Positions 39,507 to 42,394 of a stretch of DNA of 42,394 nucleotides are shown here, one piece after another. Position numbers and translations under genes: made by a program. Where the stretch lies: NCBI GenBank assembly GCA_023399355.1, contig JAEWQC010000122.1:1-42394 (forward strand). The letters run 5' to 3'. Source of the DNA: Bacillota bacterium (lineage in GTDB: Bacteria > Bacillota > Clostridia > Acetivibrionales > DTU013). The notes beneath the pieces were generated by a model. It did no database searches. It saw nothing but the letters and a program-made list of their open reading frames with translations, and was not told the origin of the DNA. Each line of letters begins with the position of its first letter. The first letter of the stretch is position 1.

Positions 39507-40742
39507 ATGTACAATATAGCTGGAAGGCACTACCTATTGAAAAAGTCAACCGGACATTACTTTAATATATACTATAAGCTAAATACAGGATTATGCTGCA
39601 GCGAGTTGACGGTCGGCAATTCATGGACGCCTCCGGAAATTATTCTGAAGGATGCCCTTCCCGGCTTCAGCGCATGTCTGGATACCTCGGATCATATTCA
39701 CCTGCTCTGTCAGGACGAAAAAAACAATCTCATGTATATCCGCTATAAAGACGGGTCATGGTTCCGTAAACCGATATCAGGGAACAAAAATGAAAAGTAC
39801 CCTTCTATTTGCTCTCTAGGTAAAAAAATATATCTTTTTTACGTTGCAGAAACTTCTGAAAAAAACAGTCTGGTTTGTCAAACCTATTGTGAAGACTATT
39901 TGACTTCTTCAAAATCAATAGATTCCGTAAGAAAAAGTTCAATGCCATATATACTCCTAAAGGATAAAGATGGAACTATCTTCATATTTTACATCGCCTC
40001 AACAGAAAATGTACTAAGCTTTAAAACGTTGGATAGCAATACGGAGAACTGGAGTAATCCTCTCAAAATCAGCCTTGGCATGGATCTTTCGAAAGTTCGG
40101 ATACTATCTGTTTCCAGGGATCAGGCCGGTGATTTTCATTTGAGTCTGCATAGAACAAGTGCACCAAAATATGAGTTAATATATCTTAGGATTCCCGCCG
40201 GTCAAAAAATGTCGTGCAATGAAGCCGTATTAGCTTCTTCCCCTTATCACTTTCTCAACTCCTCCCTCCTTGTTTTACCCCAAAAAATAATCATTTATTG
40301 GGTACGAGGAGATCATATCATTTATTGCATGTCTGTTGACAATGGCATCACCTGGAGTAAACCGGAGAAATTGGGTTCTTTCGACATGGAGTTGTTTTAT
40401 TGTACCAGATATTGTCCAAATGATTCCAAAGATCCTATGGGAACTATGAATGCCGACATACCGGCAATGTTCTCGGATGGATACCGGCCGGCCTTTATGA
40501 ATGAATTCAGGGAAAAGGAAATGGAAGATTTAGAGTCAGCTGTTTTGAGCACGATGAAAATTATTGCCAACATTGAAGAAATTCATGGATCCGTAAATAA
40601 AACAGATACGGTAATTAAAAAAATCGAGGAAAAAATGCAGCGATTTACTTCAGATTATAACAAATTCATCCTTCAGCAACTTCAGATTGACAGGGATATT
40701 CTTACATTGAAGTCCAAAATAGAATTGCTGAAGGCCACATGA
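39507..40742 (+). CDS. Beta-propeller (Asp-box) protein, paralogue of 37090-38493
   Basis: 411 residues, AAGGGGG before ATG. The same layout as its paralogue: FSACLDTSDHIHLLCQDEKN parallels FGACIDHRDTIHILCQNNKG, Asp-box SVDNGITW near 285, shared FMNEF-type end of the propeller, then a C-terminal coiled coil (about 350-410). It lacks the basic linker and YLKSLRKK tail. No signal peptide. The two paralogues flank the PPYENK protein, suggesting a common surface or vesicle/spore-associated role (inference). Confidence 0.78.
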   Translation: MYNIAGRHYLLKKSTGHYFNIYYKLNTGLCCSELTVGNSWTPPEIILKDALPGFSACLDTSDHIHLLCQDEKNNLMYIRYKDGSWFRKPISGNKNEKYPSICSLGKKIYLFYVAETSEKNSLVCQTYCEDYLTSSKSIDSVRKSSMPYILLKDKDGTIFIFYIASTENVLSFKTLDSNTENWSNPLKISLGMDLSKVRILSVSRDQAGDFHLSLHRTSAPKYELIYLRIPAGQKMSCNEAVLASSPYHFLNSSLLVLPQKIIIYWVRGDHIIYCMSVDNGITWSKPEKLGSFDMELFYCTRYCPNDSKDPMGTMNADIPAMFSDGYRPAFMNEFREKEMEDLESAVLSTMKIIANIEEIHGSVNKTDTVIKKIEEKMQRFTSDYNKFILQQLQIDRDILTLKSKIELLKAT

Positions 40743-40944
40743 CCTTTAATCAGGCATTGTAATTTCTATTGAATTACGTTAGAATAATTTGATACTGATA
40801 TCTGTTGCCTCAATGTGAAGCTGAATTCCGATGCCTTCAACGGCACAGTAATCCTCAAAAAGACGGATACCCATGCCTTGGTAATTCAGTTGGTATATCC
40901 GATGAATAAATAATGAATAAGCTCCCTGCTGGAAGGTGTCGGTT

Positions 40945-42306
40945 TTGAACAATAATGAACGTATTTCAGGAAATGATCTTAAAAAAAGTTTGATGCTTGT
41001 AACTTTAGCCGCCTCTATCGGACTGCCTTTTTTTTCTGTAATAAACGGTCCGGCCTTGACCGGCTTCACCAGAGCACTCGGCGCAAACGATTTCGTTTAT
41101 TCCGTCATCATGGCAATGCCTGTCATAGGAGCAATCATACAGGTTTTTTTCTCCTATATGATGATCAATTCAGGAAAGCGGAGGCGGCTTTTTCTTGTCG
41201 CGGGCTTTATTCACAGGCCTATGTGGTTTGTCATCGCATTTATTCCATTTGTATTGAACCCTGATAAGACGAAAGCAGGTATTGTCGTCATTACATTGTT
41301 GATTGCCATTTCTTCCATTGCGAACTCCATAATTGGGCTTGCTTTCAATTCCTGGATGGGAGATCTTGTGCCGGTCGAAATAAAAGGCAGATTCTTTGGA
41401 AGAAGAACAATGATCTATACCATAACAGGCGGTACCGCAGCTCTTTTATGCGGACTGCTCCTGGATAAGATACATGGCTACTCCGGATATGCCATAGTTT
41501 TTGTATTTGCAGCATTACTTGGGACAGCTGATATCATCATATTCTTTTGGATAAAACATCCTCCCATGTCTGCGCAAAAAGAAAGGCAGCCTTTTCTGAA
41601 GCTGTTCACCGAACCGTTCAAAGATAGGAACTATTTCAGATATATGATTTTTGTTGCATTCTGGTATTTTTCGGTGAATATCGCCGGTCCGTTTTTCAAT
41701 GTTTTCATGATTGAAGAACTTAAAATGAGCTTCCTGATCATCTCTTTATTTACTCAGGTTGCCGCCAATGTCACTACAATCTTCTTCATCAGAGTATGGG
41801 GCAAACTGGCTGATAAATACGGAAGCAAACCTGTCATGTTCCTTTGCTGTATTTCCATCGTCATTTTGCCGGTAATCTGGCTTTTAGTCACACCCCACTC
41901 CACATGGATCGTATTGCTGATCAACCTCATGACCGGTATCTTCTGGCCGGGGTTTGAGATGACCGCCCTGAATCAATCCATTTGGCTGGCCCCTGAGAAG
42001 AACCGTTCCATATACCTGGCAAATTATACGCTGGTCGTCATTCTGATAGGAACAGCAGCCGCATACCTCTGCGGCGGAGCATTCATGCAGTTAACAAGAA
42101 CAGCCATTCCAGCCGGGGGGGTCCCTGTTTTCGCAGGAATCAAAATGGGGAGCTATCAATTCCTATTTCTGATTTCATCTTTTATCAGGATGCTGGTACT
42201 GGTATTTATATTCCGCAGATATATGGAAAAGGATTCATCAGAACCTATACAGTTACTACGGGATTTAAAAGCATCCTTTTTCGGTATAATAAATATGCAA
42301 AAATGA
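40945..42306 (+). CDS. MFS transporter
   Basis: 453 residues from a TTG start with GGAAGG 8 bases upstream (a GTG three codons earlier lies inside that site). Twelve hydrophobic segments in two six-helix halves; between helices 2 and 3 the basic loop MINSGKRRRLFL, and in the second half WGKLADKYGSKPVMF, the conserved MFS loop. The substrate is not predictable. Ordinary chromosomal gene beyond the island. Confidence 0.87.
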   Translation: MNNNERISGNDLKKSLMLVTLAASIGLPFFSVINGPALTGFTRALGANDFVYSVIMAMPVIGAIIQVFFSYMMINSGKRRRLFLVAGFIHRPMWFVIAFIPFVLNPDKTKAGIVVITLLIAISSIANSIIGLAFNSWMGDLVPVEIKGRFFGRRTMIYTITGGTAALLCGLLLDKIHGYSGYAIVFVFAALLGTADIIIFFWIKHPPMSAQKERQPFLKLFTEPFKDRNYFRYMIFVAFWYFSVNIAGPFFNVFMIEELKMSFLIISLFTQVAANVTTIFFIRVWGKLADKYGSKPVMFLCCISIVILPVIWLLVTPHSTWIVLLINLMTGIFWPGFEMTALNQSIWLAPEKNRSIYLANYTLVVILIGTAAAYLCGGAFMQLTRTAIPAGGVPVFAGIKMGSYQFLFLISSFIRMLVLVFIFRRYMEKDSSEPIQLLRDLKASFFGIINMQK

Positions 42307-42326
42307 ATGGATGAAGGAGATTTTGT

Positions 42327-42394
42327 ATGCCAAAAGCATTTCTCGCCAAAGGTAAAGAAAAAAGGGTCGAGTACGGACATCCATGGATATACAG
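42327..42394 (+). CDS. RlmI-like 23S rRNA methyltransferase (5' end only)
   Basis: Only 22 codons are in the window (MPKAFLAKGKEKRVEYGHPW). The GREKR..GHPW-type pattern is the PUA start of RlmI/RlmK class I SAM-dependent rRNA cytosine methyltransferases. AAGGAGA lies 6 bases before ATG, 20 bp after the MFS gene, so the two may be co-transcribed. Confidence 0.7.
   Translation, partial: MPKAFLAKGKEKRVEYGHPWIY

Noticed and set aside
40779..41069. 96-codon minus-strand ORF
   Set aside because: Overlaps the start of the MFS gene, has no ribosome binding site, and its peptide is the shadow of that gene.

Overview
The window reads as a chromosomal segment of an anaerobic, spore-forming Clostridia-class Firmicute. 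It has the clostridial order nrdR, ylmC/ymxH, sigG, sigE, spoIIGA, ftsZ, ftsA, sbp, ftsQ, murA, with strong GGAGG-type ribosome binding sites, TTG and GTG starts, and a low-to-moderate GC content. Nearly all genes lie on the minus strand.

Bases 1-11,900 are mostly housekeeping genes: topA (cut by the window edge), an FMN-binding lipoprotein, dprA, comM, two unrecognised proteins, a membrane-anchored MutS-family ATPase, a small membrane protein, nrdR and a PRC-barrel protein. On the plus strand at 7256-7447 is an unusual RNA locus: a perfect consensus sigma-A promoter, then a tRNA 3' half followed three bases later by a tRNA 5' half (circularly permuted order), then a strong intrinsic terminator. 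Bases 12,000-19,660 hold the sporulation and division block from sigG to murA. The murA copy lacks roughly its first 110 codons and ends abruptly at the start of an accessory island.

Bases 19,700-39,300 are a gas-vesicle island. It encodes six GvpA/GvpJ-type shell-domain proteins, three GvpF/L proteins, GvpG, GvpH-like Hsp20, GvpK, GvpN and GvpO, plus a complete Cdc48/VAT-type double AAA+ ATPase and a decayed fragment of a second one. Three architectures stand out: a GvpF/L protein with an archaeal ribosomal stalk P1-like N-terminus, a GvpJ-like domain joined to two PH/GRAM-like domains and a zinc ribbon, and a GvpJ-zinc ribbon protein. Together with the gene content, these point to an archaeal-type gas-vesicle system. 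Three copies of a ~185-225 bp interspersed element sit in the same orientation upstream of minus-strand island genes. Two gvpA genes have sequences resembling mother-cell sigma-K promoters, which suggests (inference) that the vesicles are made during sporulation.

Bases 37,090-40,742 carry two paralogous beta-propeller (Asp-box) proteins flanking a PPYENK-repeat protein. Bases 40,945-42,394 return to ordinary genes: an MFS transporter and the start of an RlmI-like rRNA methyltransferase. All family assignments were made by reading motifs by eye; no database search was run.
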